64,000 nt of DNA from Acetobacter oryzifermentans (GCF_001628715.1 NZ_CP011120.1:930001-994000), one strand, 5' to 3'. Shown: positions 17,205 to 27,638, counted from the stretch's first letter. The notes: generated from the letters alone by a model not told the origin. Translations and numbers: made by a program.

Positions 17205-17885
17205 ATGGGGATCAGATTACATATCTGGGGAGAGCGTGCCTGTTTCACCAGGCCCGAACTCAAAGCTGAACGTGTTTCTTATGACGTTATAACGCCATCT
17301 GCGGCGCGGGGAATTTTGGAGGCTATTCATTGGAAGCCGGCTATTCGCTGGCACATTGATCGTATTCATGTGCTCAAGCCTATCCAGTTCGGATCATTTC
17401 GCCGGAATGAGGTAAGTGCCAAGGCAAACGCCAGAAATGCCGCGACTGCGATGAAAGCAGGTACGACGGCGGGACTGGGTCTTGTTGCGGAAGAAAATCG
17501 TCAACAGCGTGCAGCGATGATTTTGCTGGATGTGGCATATGTTGTCGAAGCGCATTTTACCATGACCGATCGTGCTGGCCCGGACGATAATCCCGCTAAA
17601 CACATTAGTACCTTTAACCGACGGGCTGAGCGCGGCCAGTGTTTCCACCGGCCGTGCCTTGGGACGCGAGAGTTTCCTGCTGAATTTCAGCTTTTACCAG
17701 AGGAGGCAGCCCTCCCTCATTCTGATTTTCTGTTACAGACACAAGCTGCTGGTGATGTGGATCTTGGCTGGATGCTACATGACATTGACTTTACGAATGG
17801 GAAAATTTCAAAGTTTTTCAGGGCACGTATTCATAATGGCATCATAGATGTTCCACCGTTTGATAGTCCGGAACTGGCGGCATGA
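17205..17885 (+). CDS. cas5c: CRISPR-associated Cas5c (type I-C crRNA endonuclease/Cascade subunit)
   Basis: In type I-C, Cas5 takes the role of Cas6: it cuts the precursor crRNA in the repeat hairpin and stays on the 5' handle in Cascade. The 226-residue protein has the RAMP-like N-terminus (RLHIWGERACFTRPELKAERVSYDVITPSAARG) split by PELK, and the HVLKPIQFGSFRRNEV segment typical of Cas5d/c. It follows GAGAGG and is the first gene of the operon; cas3, which usually precedes it, is instead at 23.7 kb. Its end overlaps cas8c by four bases. Confidence 0.93.
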   Translation: MGIRLHIWGERACFTRPELKAERVSYDVITPSAARGILEAIHWKPAIRWHIDRIHVLKPIQFGSFRRNEVSAKANARNAATAMKAGTTAGLGLVAEENRQQRAAMILLDVAYVVEAHFTMTDRAGPDDNPAKHISTFNRRAERGQCFHRPCLGTREFPAEFQLLPEEAALPHSDFLLQTQAAGDVDLGWMLHDIDFTNGKISKFFRARIHNGIIDVPPFDSPELAA

Positions 17886-19702
17886 CAGAGCAGATTCAGC
17901 AAGGGATTTTGCAGGCTCTGGTCAGGTTTTATGATCGTATGCAGAATGCTCCAGCATTGGGTTGGAGTCAGGTAAAGTTCGGATGGGCTATTGTTCTTAA
18001 TGAAAGCGGCCATCCGGTAGATGTTATGGATTTGCGCGACCAGTCGGGGAAAAAACCTGCAAACCGGTTTTTTATGGTGCCCGCAGAAGTGAAACGAACG
18101 GCAGGCATTTCTCCGAATTTTCTCTGGGATAAAAGTTCTTACGTATTGGGCAAAACTGCGGGAGCAGGCAAGCGTACTGCGCAGGAGCACGCCGCATTCG
18201 TAAAAAAAAATCTTGAGCGTATCGCGGGAGTGGAAGATGCAGGACTTCTGGCGCTAAAGGCATTTTTAGAAAACTGGTCACCAGAACGCTTTGAGTCAGA
18301 GCCTTTTCAGACTGACATGCTGGACGCGAATATCATGTTTCGTCTGGATGGAGATGCCCGCTATATCCATGAGCGTCCCGCAGCCAGAAAACTCGTAGAG
18401 GCACGCGCCCTTGAGGCCGATGGGCCTGAAGACAGGATCTTTTGCCTCGTAACAGGGGAGAATAGCAAGCCAGCCCGACTGCATCCTGCGATTAAAGGTG
18501 TTGAAGGCGCGCAGATTGCAGGAGCGTCTCTGGTTTCTTTTAACTGTGATGCGTTCACATCCTACGGTAAAGCGCAGGGTGAAAATGCCCCAACGTCTGA
18601 AGGTGCGGCATTCCGCTATGGTGCTGCGCTGAATAGTATGCTTCAGCGCGGTAGTTTGAATCGCGTTGCCCGACCGATAGGCGATACGACGGTCGTTTTC
18701 TGGGCAGAAGCATCTGATAGACAGGCAGCAGAAGCGGCAGACGCGTTCGGTGCGATTGCTCTGAGTTCTGATAATAAAGATGATGCTGAAGTCGAAAAAG
18801 TTTCTGAAACTCTTAAAAGAGTTTCAAGGGGTGAAGCGCTTCATACCATAAGGCCTGATCTGGGGGAGGGGACGCGTTTTTATGTACTGGGTTTGGCGCC
18901 TAACGCTGCTAGACTTTCCGTGCGGTTTTGGTTGTGTGACACGCTGGATGCCTTTGCCCGCAATCTAGCCATGCATTATCAGGATATTGCAGTAGAACCA
19001 GCTCCGTGGCGTAACTTGCCTTCGCCTTTCTTGCTGGCTGTAAAAACAACAGCGATGCTGGAAAAGGCAGATAATATTCCAAAGCGTCTCGTGGCGGATA
19101 TATTGAATGCAATTTTGACGGGGAGAGCCTACCCCCGTACATGGCTTTCCTCCGTTATCATGCGTTTGCGCGCAGGAGATGATCCAACTGGCTGGCATGC
19201 CGCCGCAGCACGAGCTGTGTTGCAGCGTATGAAACGGAAGATCAATCCGACTATTTCAGAAAAGGAGAGTGTGCCCGTGAGCCTTAACCGGGATTACCCG
19301 AATATCGGGTACCAGCTAGGCCGTCTTTTTGCGGTTTATGAGCTTGCTCAGCGTGCTGCGCTGGGTGGGGTGAATACCTCCATGCGTGATAAGTATTTTG
19401 GCGCAGCTTCGGCTACGCCCGCCAGCGTTTTTCCTGTGATTATTCGTAACGGGCAAAATCATCTTGGAGTTGTGCGTAAAAAACTTGCGGGCTGGTCAGT
19501 GATTATTGAAAAAGAACTGGAGGAGATTTTTAATAAAATTTCTCCTGAAGAGCCTTCTTCATTTCCTCGTTCTTTGCATCTGGAACAGCAGGGTGAATTT
19601 GCACTCGGATATTATCATCAGCGCTCCGCTAAGCTTGCTGGTCAGAAAAGTAACCAGTCGTTGCCTGAAATTGAGAATGATCAAGAGGACGAAGACGCAT
19701 GA
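17882..19702 (+). CDS. cas8c: CRISPR-associated Cas8c (Csd1), Cascade large subunit
   Basis: A 606-residue Csd1-family large subunit of type I-C Cascade, expected to recognise the PAM and, through an internal start, also yield the small subunit. It has the family pattern of an N-terminal GWSQVKFGWAIVLNESG, the RFFMVPAEVKRTAGISPNFLWDKSSYVLG region (about 60-90), and a helical C-terminus with YQLGRLFAVYELAQ. ATGA overlaps join it to cas5c and cas7. The acidic tail (NDQEDEDA) is typical of nothing in particular. A Met/Val start within the last third for a Cas11c product was not resolved. Confidence 0.93.
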   Translation: MTEQIQQGILQALVRFYDRMQNAPALGWSQVKFGWAIVLNESGHPVDVMDLRDQSGKKPANRFFMVPAEVKRTAGISPNFLWDKSSYVLGKTAGAGKRTAQEHAAFVKKNLERIAGVEDAGLLALKAFLENWSPERFESEPFQTDMLDANIMFRLDGDARYIHERPAARKLVEARALEADGPEDRIFCLVTGENSKPARLHPAIKGVEGAQIAGASLVSFNCDAFTSYGKAQGENAPTSEGAAFRYGAALNSMLQRGSLNRVARPIGDTTVVFWAEASDRQAAEAADAFGAIALSSDNKDDAEVEKVSETLKRVSRGEALHTIRPDLGEGTRFYVLGLAPNAARLSVRFWLCDTLDAFARNLAMHYQDIAVEPAPWRNLPSPFLLAVKTTAMLEKADNIPKRLVADILNAILTGRAYPRTWLSSVIMRLRAGDDPTGWHAAAARAVLQRMKRKINPTISEKESVPVSLNRDYPNIGYQLGRLFAVYELAQRAALGGVNTSMRDKYFGAASATPASVFPVIIRNGQNHLGVVRKKLAGWSVIIEKELEEIFNKISPEEPSSFPRSLHLEQQGEFALGYYHQRSAKLAGQKSNQSLPEIENDQEDEDA

Positions 19703-20646
19703 ATAAGCCTGTAGAAAACCGCTACGAATTTGTTCTCTATTTTGATGTGACAAATGGCAATCCGAATGGTGATCCGGATGCGGGAAATTTACCACGGCTT
19801 GACCCGGAAACCAATAAAGGTCTTGTTTCGGATGTTGCGCTCAAGCGGAAAGTCCGGAACTACATTTCGGCGGTAAAAGAGGGTGATCCCGGTTTTGAAA
19901 TTTACGTCAGCGAAGGAGCAACGCTGAACGTACAGAATAAAAAATCCTGGGCAGCGGTTATGCCAGACGTGACCAAAGATGAGGAAATGAAAAAGCTGCC
20001 CAAGGAGACCGAGAAGGCTCTGGCTCTTACAAAGTGGATGTGCGCAAATTTCTGGGATATCCGCACTTTTGGCGCGGTTATGACGACGGCTGTTAATGCC
20101 GGACAGGTGCGCGGGCCCGTGCAGTTTGCATTTGCCCGATCAGTTGAACCGATTGTTCCACTGGAAATTTCCATCACCCGGATGGCAGCGACAACAGAAG
20201 CCGATGCTGAGAAAAAGGGTGGTCGCACCATGGGGCGTAAACATATTGTGCCGTATGGTGCGTATCGTGTTCATGGCTTTGTATCTGCTCCTCTTGCGTC
20301 CCATCCTGTCAAAGGAACAGGTTTTTCCGAAGAAGATTTGGAATTACTGTGGTCGGCTCTGCTAAATATGTTTGAACTTGACCATTCTGCAGCCCGAGGT
20401 GAAATGTCAGCACGTAAGCTGATTGTTTTTAAACACGCCAGCAAATTAGGGAATGCACGGGCACAGGATCTGTTTGATCGTGTCAAAACCTTTCGTACGT
20501 ATCAGGGGTCCAGTTATCAAGTTGATCACGGTTCTGCTCAGAACCCAAAGATGGATAACTGGCCACCTGCTCGTTTCTGGAATGATTATGCGGTGGTGAT
20601 TGATCGTGAAAACCTGCCCGACGGCGTTGAGATTATCGAGCGTTAA
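19699..20646 (+). CDS. cas7c: CRISPR-associated Cas7c (Csd2), Cascade backbone
   Basis: A 315-residue Cas7 of the Csd2/Csh2 family that polymerises along the crRNA. Recognisable parts are the N-terminal YEFVLYFDVTNGNPNGDPD, SDVALKRKVRNYI, the WDIRTFGAVM near residue 120, and MGRKHIVPYGAYRVHGF near residue 180. It overlaps cas8c by four bases (ATGA) and is followed after six bases by cas4. Confidence 0.95.
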   Translation: MNKPVENRYEFVLYFDVTNGNPNGDPDAGNLPRLDPETNKGLVSDVALKRKVRNYISAVKEGDPGFEIYVSEGATLNVQNKKSWAAVMPDVTKDEEMKKLPKETEKALALTKWMCANFWDIRTFGAVMTTAVNAGQVRGPVQFAFARSVEPIVPLEISITRMAATTEADAEKKGGRTMGRKHIVPYGAYRVHGFVSAPLASHPVKGTGFSEEDLELLWSALLNMFELDHSAARGEMSARKLIVFKHASKLGNARAQDLFDRVKTFRTYQGSSYQVDHGSAQNPKMDNWPPARFWNDYAVVIDRENLPDGVEIIER

Positions 20647-20652
20647 GCCGTC

Positions 20653-21300
20653 ATGATGCCAAAGCCTGACCAGAGGCAGGATGAGGAAAATCTTGTTCCT
20701 GTTTCGGCTTTGCAGCATTATCTATTTTGCCCCAGACAATGTGCGTTGATCCATATAGAGCAGCAATGGGCTGAAAACGGCGCAACTGTAGAAGGACGGC
20801 TGCTGCATGAGCGTGTTGATTCTGGTGTGCCAGACCGGAAACGTGGTGTGCGCACGCTCCGCACATTGCCGATACGTTCTTTTGCTCTGGGTATATATGG
20901 AAAAGCCGATGCTGTAGAACTGCATGGGACTGGTAGCACCCTTATTCCTTATCCGGTAGAATATAAAAGGGGTAGTCCTAAGCCGCATCATGCTGATGAA
21001 GTTCAGCTTTGCGCACAGGCTTTGTGTCTGGAAGAAATGTTTGGCTGTGCGGTATCAGAAGGGGCGTTGTTTTACGATCGTCCTCATCGCCGCACGACCG
21101 TGCAGTTTGATCAGGATCTTCGGGATTTGACTCAGAAAACTGCACAAAAAGTGCAGGACATGTTGGCGGCAGGTAAGACCCCACAGCCTGTATGGAACAA
21201 GGGGTGCAAACATTGCTCTCTTGAAGCGATCTGTCAGCCACGCCGTCTGGAGAAACCTCTTTGTGTTGAGAAATGGTTTCTCGAAAATCTGGAAGACTGA
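20653..21300 (+). CDS. cas4: CRISPR-associated Cas4, PAM-trimming nuclease
   Basis: A 215-residue RecB-type nuclease with an iron-sulfur cluster that trims prespacers and sets the PAM end during spacer acquisition. The cluster cysteines are C26 and C30 (YLFCPRQCAL) plus the C-terminal KGCKHCSLEAIC group. The nuclease core is seen as GKADAVE and VEYKRGSP, with the QLCAQALCLEEM motif after it. ATG ATG at 20653 and 20656 give two possible starts three bases apart. Confidence 0.94.
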   Translation: MMPKPDQRQDEENLVPVSALQHYLFCPRQCALIHIEQQWAENGATVEGRLLHERVDSGVPDRKRGVRTLRTLPIRSFALGIYGKADAVELHGTGSTLIPYPVEYKRGSPKPHHADEVQLCAQALCLEEMFGCAVSEGALFYDRPHRRTTVQFDQDLRDLTQKTAQKVQDMLAAGKTPQPVWNKGCKHCSLEAICQPRRLEKPLCVEKWFLENLED

Positions 21301-21305
21301 ACACG

Positions 21306-22346
21306 ATGCGCAAACACCTGAACACAATCTACGTGACAACAGAAGATGCTTGGCTACGCAAGGATGGCGCGAATATCGTTGTCGAGGTGGAGGGCAAGGA
21401 GCGTGGTCGTGCGCCGTTGCATCTGCTGGAGGGGATTATGTGTTTTGGACGTATTGGTGCATCTCCGGCTTTGCTGGCCGCGTGTGCGGAAGCTGGCATT
21501 GCGTTTTCCTATCTTTCACCCATCGGACGTTTTCTGGCACGGGTTGAAGGACCAAGGTCAGGTAATGTTCTGCTGCGGCGCGCACAATATCGGGTGGCAG
21601 ACGATAACACCCGAAGTGTCTTGATTGCCCGGTATATCGTGGCTGCAAAGGTTGCCAATCAACGGACAGTTATACGGCGTGTCTTGCGAGACTACGGCGC
21701 ATCCTCCCCTGAAGCGAGCCAGAAGGCCCTTCAGGCCGCTGAAGCTTGGCTGACAGATACGACGCGCCGGATTGTTAAAGTTACGGACATGGACAGTTTG
21801 CGGGGAATAGAGGGGGAGGCCGCCCGAGTTTACTTTAGTGTGTTTAACCTGTTTATCCGTTCTGAAGATCCTGCTTTTCAGTTCGGTGGTCGTTCCAGAA
21901 GGCCACCGCTGGATCGTGTTAATGCATTGCTTTCATTCCTGTATGCCCTTTTGGGGCATGATTGCCGGTCAGCACTGGAAAGCGTTGGATTAGACCCGCA
22001 GGTTGGATTTTTGCATGCAGACCGCCCCGGTCGCACCAGTCTGGCGCTGGATCTTATGGAAGAATTCCGGCCTGTTCTGGCAGACAGGCTTGCCCTTAAT
22101 CTGATCAATCGTGCACAGGTGCGTGCAGCCGATTTTACGTGCCATGAAGGGGGTGGAATTACGTTGCATGATGATGCTCGTAAAACGGTGCTGACAGCAT
22201 GGCAGGAGCGCAAGAAGCAAGAAATCCGCCATCCATTTTTAGGAGAAACGATGACCTTCGGTCTTGTCGCGCACATGCAGGCGTTGTTGTTATCACGCTA
22301 TTTGCGTGGAGAACTGGATGCATATCCAGCATTTATCTGGAAATAG
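21306..22346 (+). CDS. cas1: CRISPR-associated Cas1 integrase
   Basis: A 346-residue type I-C Cas1, the metal-dependent integrase that inserts spacers with Cas2. The start is ATG at 21306, five bases after cas4; the frame is open further upstream inside cas4. The catalytic glutamate is in GIEGEAARVYF, the histidine in GFLHADRPGR and the acidic residues in LALDLMEEFRPVLAD. All three are present, so it should be active. Confidence 0.95.
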   Translation: MRKHLNTIYVTTEDAWLRKDGANIVVEVEGKERGRAPLHLLEGIMCFGRIGASPALLAACAEAGIAFSYLSPIGRFLARVEGPRSGNVLLRRAQYRVADDNTRSVLIARYIVAAKVANQRTVIRRVLRDYGASSPEASQKALQAAEAWLTDTTRRIVKVTDMDSLRGIEGEAARVYFSVFNLFIRSEDPAFQFGGRSRRPPLDRVNALLSFLYALLGHDCRSALESVGLDPQVGFLHADRPGRTSLALDLMEEFRPVLADRLALNLINRAQVRAADFTCHEGGGITLHDDARKTVLTAWQERKKQEIRHPFLGETMTFGLVAHMQALLLSRYLRGELDAYPAFIWK

Positions 22347-22348
22347 TC

Positions 22349-22639
22349 ATGCTTGTTTTAATAACGTATGATGTAAATACAGAAGATGCTGCTGGTCGCA
22401 GACGTCTGCGCCGGGTTGCGCGTGCGTGCCTCGATTATGGTCAGCGTGTTCAGCATTCTGTTTTTGAATGTGAGGTCGATCCGGCGCAATGGGCAGAATT
22501 GCGCGCGCGCCTTCTTGATGAAGCTGATTCTGCAAAAGATAGCCTGCGCTTTTATCAACTTGGTGCTAAAGGGCGTCAACGTGTAGAGCATGTAGGGGCA
22601 AAACCAGTACTGGACCTTGATGGCACGCTTGTTTTTTGA
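22349..22639 (+). CDS. cas2: CRISPR-associated Cas2
   Basis: A 96-residue Cas2 with the ferredoxin-like N-terminus MLVLITYDVNTEDAAGRRR, RVARACLDYGQRVQHSVFEC and the C-terminal DGTLVF. It bridges two Cas1 dimers in the acquisition complex. Start at ATG 22349, two bases after the cas1 stop; a longer frame beginning inside cas1 is rejected. Confidence 0.95.
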   Translation: MLVLITYDVNTEDAAGRRRLRRVARACLDYGQRVQHSVFECEVDPAQWAELRARLLDEADSAKDSLRFYQLGAKGRQRVEHVGAKPVLDLDGTLVF

Positions 22640-23595
<956 letters not shown>

Positions 23596-23603
<8 letters not shown>

Positions 23604-23657
23604 GTTCATCACGGATTACGAGATCGAGGCGCAGGAGACGGTCTGCGATCTGCCCCA
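23596..23657 (-). mobile_element. IstB-like (IS21 helper ATPase) fragment at the array end
   Basis: On the minus strand this stretch encodes ADRLLRLDLVIRDELGY, which resembles the Walker B region of IstB proteins of IS21 elements (LxxxDLVIxDELGYLP). It starts exactly where the last repeat breaks off. If right, an IS21 insertion once sat at the end of the array and was deleted imprecisely. Only about 20 residues are left, so this is tentative. Confidence 0.45.
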
Positions 23658-23745
23658 TGTGTAGTGGTGGTATGTTGTGTGTGCCATGCCTGCGAACAAA
23701 ACAACGCCTTACGTTGAATATGCTCAAGACAGAAAAGAGTATCGG

Positions 23746-26139
23746 ATGCTGTACGCTCATTCTTTGCCAGAGACTCCAGATAAAAAGGGATGGGAACCGC
23801 TTCTTGAGCATTTAGAGTGTGTTGCACGCTGTGCTGCCAGATTTGCATCCCCTTTTGGATGTGCTGTTCTGGCGGAAGCTGCTGGATTGTTGCATGACCT
23901 TGGCAAGGCGTCCGAAGAGTATCAGGATTATATCAGCAAGCAGGCAGCCAAAGGTCCAGATCACAGCACAGCAGGCGCACGGGAAGCGGTAGCGCGCTAT
24001 GGTAAGATATGGGGACGCTTGATTGCGTTTGTGGTGGCAGGTCATCACGCAGGCCTGACAAATGCATTCCAGAGTGAGCGATGGAGTTCTACGCCACTGA
24101 ATGAGCGTCTGGACCCGACGTCGCGTATAATACCTGATTACAGTCGATGGAGTTCTTTAGGTCTGAAACTTCCGGAACAGGCAGACCTGAAACCGACAAG
24201 AATTTTTCAGCCCGCTCCGGATTATCCAGGGTTTCGGGAGTTTTTTCTAACACATATGCTTTTTTCAGCTCTGGCAGATGCAGATTGTCTGGAAACTGAA
24301 CGTTTTTATGCTGAAGCAGCAGGATTACCGCCCCCGGCACGAGGCGGGCAGATCACACGTAAACATCTTGAAAACTTACGTGCTGAAATGGCAGCACGTT
24401 GTAATCAGTCAACTCCTCTCAACCGTTTGCGTGCTGAAATTCTGGAGCACGCGGTTGGTAAAGCGTCTCTCGCTCCGGGCCTGTTTACCTTGACCGTCCC
24501 GACGGGAGGCGGGAAAACACTGACGTCACTCAGTTTTGCATTAGAACATGCGCTGAAGCACGGATTGCGTCGGGTGATTTATGTTATCCCCTATACGTCC
24601 ATTCTTGAACAAACAGCCGAAATTTTTAGAGATGTTTTGAAAAGCCCAGACGATATTTTGGAGCATCATTCCGGATTTGAATGGGAAAAGCGCGCACCTG
24701 ATGCAGAACGTGATAGTGAGCATGAAGGGCGCGAGGGTCTGGATAAGTTACGACGTGATGCAGAAAACTGGGATGCCCCCATTATCGTTACAACCAGCGT
24801 GCAGTTTTTTGAAAGTTTGTTTGCTGCGAAGAAAAGCCGCCTGAGAAAACTGCATAACATTGCACAGAGTGTGGTCGTGCTGGATGAAGTGCAGACACTT
24901 CCAGTCTCGTTGCTAAGACCCTGTATGGCAGCTCTTGACGAACTGGCAAGAAACTACGGCACAAGCCTCGTGTTATGTACGGCCACACAGCCAGCTTTGC
25001 GTAAATGTGACGCAGCATTACCTGCTCTTGAAAATGGACAGGCGCAAGGGTTTGATATTGATCAGCAGCGCGAACTTGCGCCTGACCCTGAGCGGCTTTA
25101 TGCCACGCTTAAACGCGTGACGGTTGAATGGCTTGATCAGCCTGTGACGGATGAAGAGATTGCGGCACGTTTCTCTGATTGTCCGCAAATGCTCTGTATT
25201 GTTAATACGCGGGCCCATGCTCAGGAACTCTTTGAGGCAATTAACAATTTGCCTGGTGCCAGACATCTGACAACCCTGATGTGTCCCATGCATCGTCGTC
25301 AGGTTCTGGCGGAAATCAGACAGGACTTGCAACAGAAAAAGCCGGTGCGACTTGTCTCAACCAGCCTGATTGAGGCGGGTGTGGATGTAGACTTTCCAGA
25401 AGTATGGCGCGCAGCCGCAGGTCTTTCTTCTGTAGCGCAGGCGGCTGGTCGTTGTAATCGGGAAGGGCGGTTGGACGGGCTGGGGCGTACAGTTGTTTTT
25501 GAATCTCTTGACGCTCGGAAAACAGTTGATCAGGACGAGGGAAACGGTAGTAGCCAGAAGAAAAATTTACGTATTCTTCGTTCCATGCTTCCTTTCTGGC
25601 AGGCGACTAGAACCATTCGTCGCAAAGGGGTGGATCCTCTTAGTTTGAAAGGGATGCATCTTTATTATCAGGAGCTTTACTTCAATCAGGGTTACGAGGC
25701 GCTTGACGCGGCGACTCTTCCTTCAGGCAAGCCAGGTAAGGCCGGAGAAAAATATCCCATTCTTCCTGCTGTCCAACGCACGGCATCTGGTATGAACTTG
25801 CCTTTTGCCACGATTGCATCTGCATTTCGCATGATTGATACTGCACTTGCTCCGGTGATTATTCAGTGGGATGAAGATGCCGCACAGGTGGTGAAACAAT
25901 TGCAATTCATGCCATATCCTACACCGAGAATTTTGCGGACCTTACAGCATTACAGTGTTCCGGTGCCGCCTGATGTACGCATGAAGCTGGTGATGACGGG
26001 TGTCTGCACACTTCTGCATCCAGAGGTATTTGGAGATCGATTTGTCGTGCTGGAACGGAATAATGATCTTTACAGCGCTCAGACCGGCCTGAGGCTGGAT
26101 GATCCGACATGGCGATCTGAAGAAAGTAATATCTTTTAA
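23746..26139 (+). CDS. cas3: CRISPR-associated Cas3 helicase-nuclease
   Basis: The effector that unwinds and degrades DNA marked by Cascade. From ATG at 23746 it has 797 residues: an HD nuclease domain (LLHDLGK, H50 and D51; GHHAG near 99-103), a helicase with Walker A PTGGGKT at 252-258, DEVQ at 380-383 and LCTATQPAL, then motif VI SVAQAAGRCNREG and a C-terminal domain. All catalytic motifs are present. The frame is open to GTG at 23677, but YAHSLPE is the usual beginning. Unlike the normal I-C order it follows the array, so it needs array read-through or its own promoter. Confidence 0.95.
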   Translation: MLYAHSLPETPDKKGWEPLLEHLECVARCAARFASPFGCAVLAEAAGLLHDLGKASEEYQDYISKQAAKGPDHSTAGAREAVARYGKIWGRLIAFVVAGHHAGLTNAFQSERWSSTPLNERLDPTSRIIPDYSRWSSLGLKLPEQADLKPTRIFQPAPDYPGFREFFLTHMLFSALADADCLETERFYAEAAGLPPPARGGQITRKHLENLRAEMAARCNQSTPLNRLRAEILEHAVGKASLAPGLFTLTVPTGGGKTLTSLSFALEHALKHGLRRVIYVIPYTSILEQTAEIFRDVLKSPDDILEHHSGFEWEKRAPDAERDSEHEGREGLDKLRRDAENWDAPIIVTTSVQFFESLFAAKKSRLRKLHNIAQSVVVLDEVQTLPVSLLRPCMAALDELARNYGTSLVLCTATQPALRKCDAALPALENGQAQGFDIDQQRELAPDPERLYATLKRVTVEWLDQPVTDEEIAARFSDCPQMLCIVNTRAHAQELFEAINNLPGARHLTTLMCPMHRRQVLAEIRQDLQQKKPVRLVSTSLIEAGVDVDFPEVWRAAAGLSSVAQAAGRCNREGRLDGLGRTVVFESLDARKTVDQDEGNGSSQKKNLRILRSMLPFWQATRTIRRKGVDPLSLKGMHLYYQELYFNQGYEALDAATLPSGKPGKAGEKYPILPAVQRTASGMNLPFATIASAFRMIDTALAPVIIQWDEDAAQVVKQLQFMPYPTPRILRTLQHYSVPVPPDVRMKLVMTGVCTLLHPEVFGDRFVVLERNNDLYSAQTGLRLDDPTWRSEESNIF

Positions 26140-26153
26140 CATCCTCTGGATTG

Positions 26154-26339
26154 CTACGCGCTCCCGCTCATTCTCTCGATGAATAGAAATCGGCGCATAT
26201 TATAGACGATATTGGCCGGCCCGATCCTTATGGCGGCTCGTGTTATGCCTACGGTGCGTATGAACAGTCCCGCTTGTGATTTCTGATCGGCAAAGACATG
26301 CTCAACACGTGGTATTGATATGCCATAATGGAGGTTCAC
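26154..26339 (-). mobile_element. IS5-family transposase C-terminal remnant
   Basis: 61 codons on the minus strand matching the end of an IS5-type transposase: ISIPRVEHVFADQKSQAGLF, then TVGITRAAIRIGPANIVYN and a basic end. The DDE-domain glutamate is in RVEHVF. The rest of the gene is missing. It belongs to a different IS5 subgroup from the remnant at 16.8-17.1 kb, so the two are not halves of one element, but together they bracket the CRISPR-Cas locus. Confidence 0.7.
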
Positions 26340-26404
26340 TGACCATCAGAAGGAGACCGCCCGGATGAAAGCTAGATACTTGGATGAAGGGGCCGAGGAG
26401 GGCT

Positions 26405-26635
26405 TCATAGTTCCTCTTGAGGAGGAACGCGATTTTCTTCCCACCCTTTTGGAAGAGGATGTTCGAGGCGAAATTTAGCTTGCGCCTCTAGCCATTCAGC
26501 AAGGTTGTTGGGGATTAATTGCTTGCCCTTCGACCATCTTTGAACCGTGGTATTGTGAGTTCCTAATATTTCGGACAGTTTGCGCATAGATATCCCCAGA
26601 ATGTCTAGGCATTTTATAAATTGTTCAGGCGTCAT
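26405..26635 (-). CDS. XRE-like helix-turn-helix protein
   Basis: A 76-residue protein whose first 50 residues form a helix-turn-helix (PEQFIKCLDILGISMRKLSEILGTHNTTVQRWSKGK), like small phage or plasmid repressors that recognise operators. The C-terminus is acidic. Its ATG overlaps the stop of a 30-codon membrane ORF, so the two are probably translated together. Confidence 0.7.
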   Translation of the reverse strand: MTPEQFIKCLDILGISMRKLSEILGTHNTTVQRWSKGKQLIPNNLAEWLEAQAKFRLEHPLPKGWEENRVPPQEEL

Positions 26636-26724
26636 AGGTAAAAATATCCAAAGAAAAACCCAACAGAAATTCCAATAATTGCTGCCAAAACGAAAATGAA
26701 TATAAGCGTTTTGTTGCTGAGCAT
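26632..26724 (-). CDS. 30-residue membrane peptide upstream of the XRE gene
   Basis: ATG at 26724 follows AAAGGATAGGCAG and encodes a 30-residue peptide that is almost entirely one hydrophobic helix (residues 7-29, LIFIFVLAAIIGISVGFFFG) after a polar MLSNK start. Its stop overlaps the XRE start (CTATGA). The composition looks like a genuine small membrane protein, perhaps a toxin or inhibitor, but no family is recognised. Confidence 0.5.
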   Translation of the reverse strand: MLSNKTLIFIFVLAAIIGISVGFFFGYFYL

Positions 26725-26826
26725 TCTGCCTATCCTTTCAATTCAGAGGGGTGAAGGGTTGGCGCCTCTCGGTTTGTTAGTGATGTTCGAGGAACTTACC
26801 TATTACGCCACCAAATGTGAGTAGAG

Positions 26827-27153
26827 TTGACTTATCGCCTGCATAAGCTTGGTCTAATTACCGGCTGGCAGTATCGGACATTTAACATCCAAATCAGGAC
26901 GAATTTCGGGAGTGGCGATCTGGACAGAGTGGCACGCGAGACTTCAGGGCTTTGGAAAATGGTGCTGGAAGATCTTTGGGCGCAGAAACTTACCCGATCT
27001 GACATCATAAGAGAGCTAAGTATCCCTTATGAAGAACTTGAGAATCTCTTGTTCAGTCTAACAGCTTCAACTGATCAGCCACCGAAAAAAAGCGAGAAGC
27101 TGCCTTTCTCAATTGTTCGAAGCCATCGCCGGAGGGTTCCGGAGCCAGTATGA
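26827..27153 (+). pseudogene. C-terminal fragment of an ImmA/IrrE-family peptidase
   Basis: A 108-residue frame starting at TTG whose sequence YRLHKLGLITGWQYRTFNIQI...RETSGLWKMVLEDL matches the region that follows the catalytic domain in ImmA/IrrE (DUF955) proteins, which cleave phage-type repressors. The zinc-binding HExxH part is absent, so no peptidase activity is expected. It may be a decayed partner of a prophage repressor. Confidence 0.55.
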
Positions 27154-27276
27154 TGATTGCTGCCATCAGCAGGAGAGATAGCGCACAGGGAAACAGTGCA
27201 TATAGCTAACTCTCTCATTCGGCTGTGTCCTTCTCTCGTCGTTGCTGGATGACAGTTCGTAATATCATGACCGCCT

Positions 27277-27486
27277 TCAATATCTTCTGGGCGTAGTTGT
27301 TGCTGCCAGCATGGAGTCCTCGCATTGCTTCTGTAGCCTCTGCATGGCTTCTGGAGGCATAGGGGCGGTCATCATGGAGCGGTAGTTCATGCAAGCAGAC
27401 GTATCACCAGACCGATGGTGAGGTTGTTGCGCACAGCCAGCAAGCATGATGGTCAGTATGAGTATTATGAACCAGTTATAAACCAT
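27277..27486 (-). CDS. Small lipoprotein, phage-like
   Basis: A 69-residue protein with a lipoprotein signal: a hydrophobic run then LAGC, with the lipidated cysteine at residue 18. The mature 52 residues are polar. It could be an Rz1-like outer spanin or an unrelated prophage lipoprotein; there is no Rz partner around it. Confidence 0.55.
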   Translation of the reverse strand: MVYNWFIILILTIMLAGCAQQPHHRSGDTSACMNYRSMMTAPMPPEAMQRLQKQCEDSMLAATTTPRRY

Positions 27487-27491
27487 GGCTA

Positions 27492-27638
27492 TTACGCGCT
27501 GTCTTTCCTCAACCTAACTCCAGCTCCACCACCGTTCTCAGCGATGAATTCAACGCCAACGGCCTCTAAGGCGCTATGAATGGCATTGATAGTCGACTGA
27601 CGGGGGGTAACTTCCGCCAGTTCAATGCGCGTTGATCC
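27492..27638 (-). pseudogene. C-terminal fragment of a XRE regulator
   Basis: About 48 codons (TRIELAEVTPRQSTINAIHS then ALEAVGVEFIAENGGGAG) match the second half of the intact XRE-type regulator at 39633-39875, which ends ALEAAGVEFIAENGGGAG and so on. The helix-turn-helix start is missing; the sequence in front belongs to an integrase fragment in another frame. A deletion has fused the two. Confidence 0.6.
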
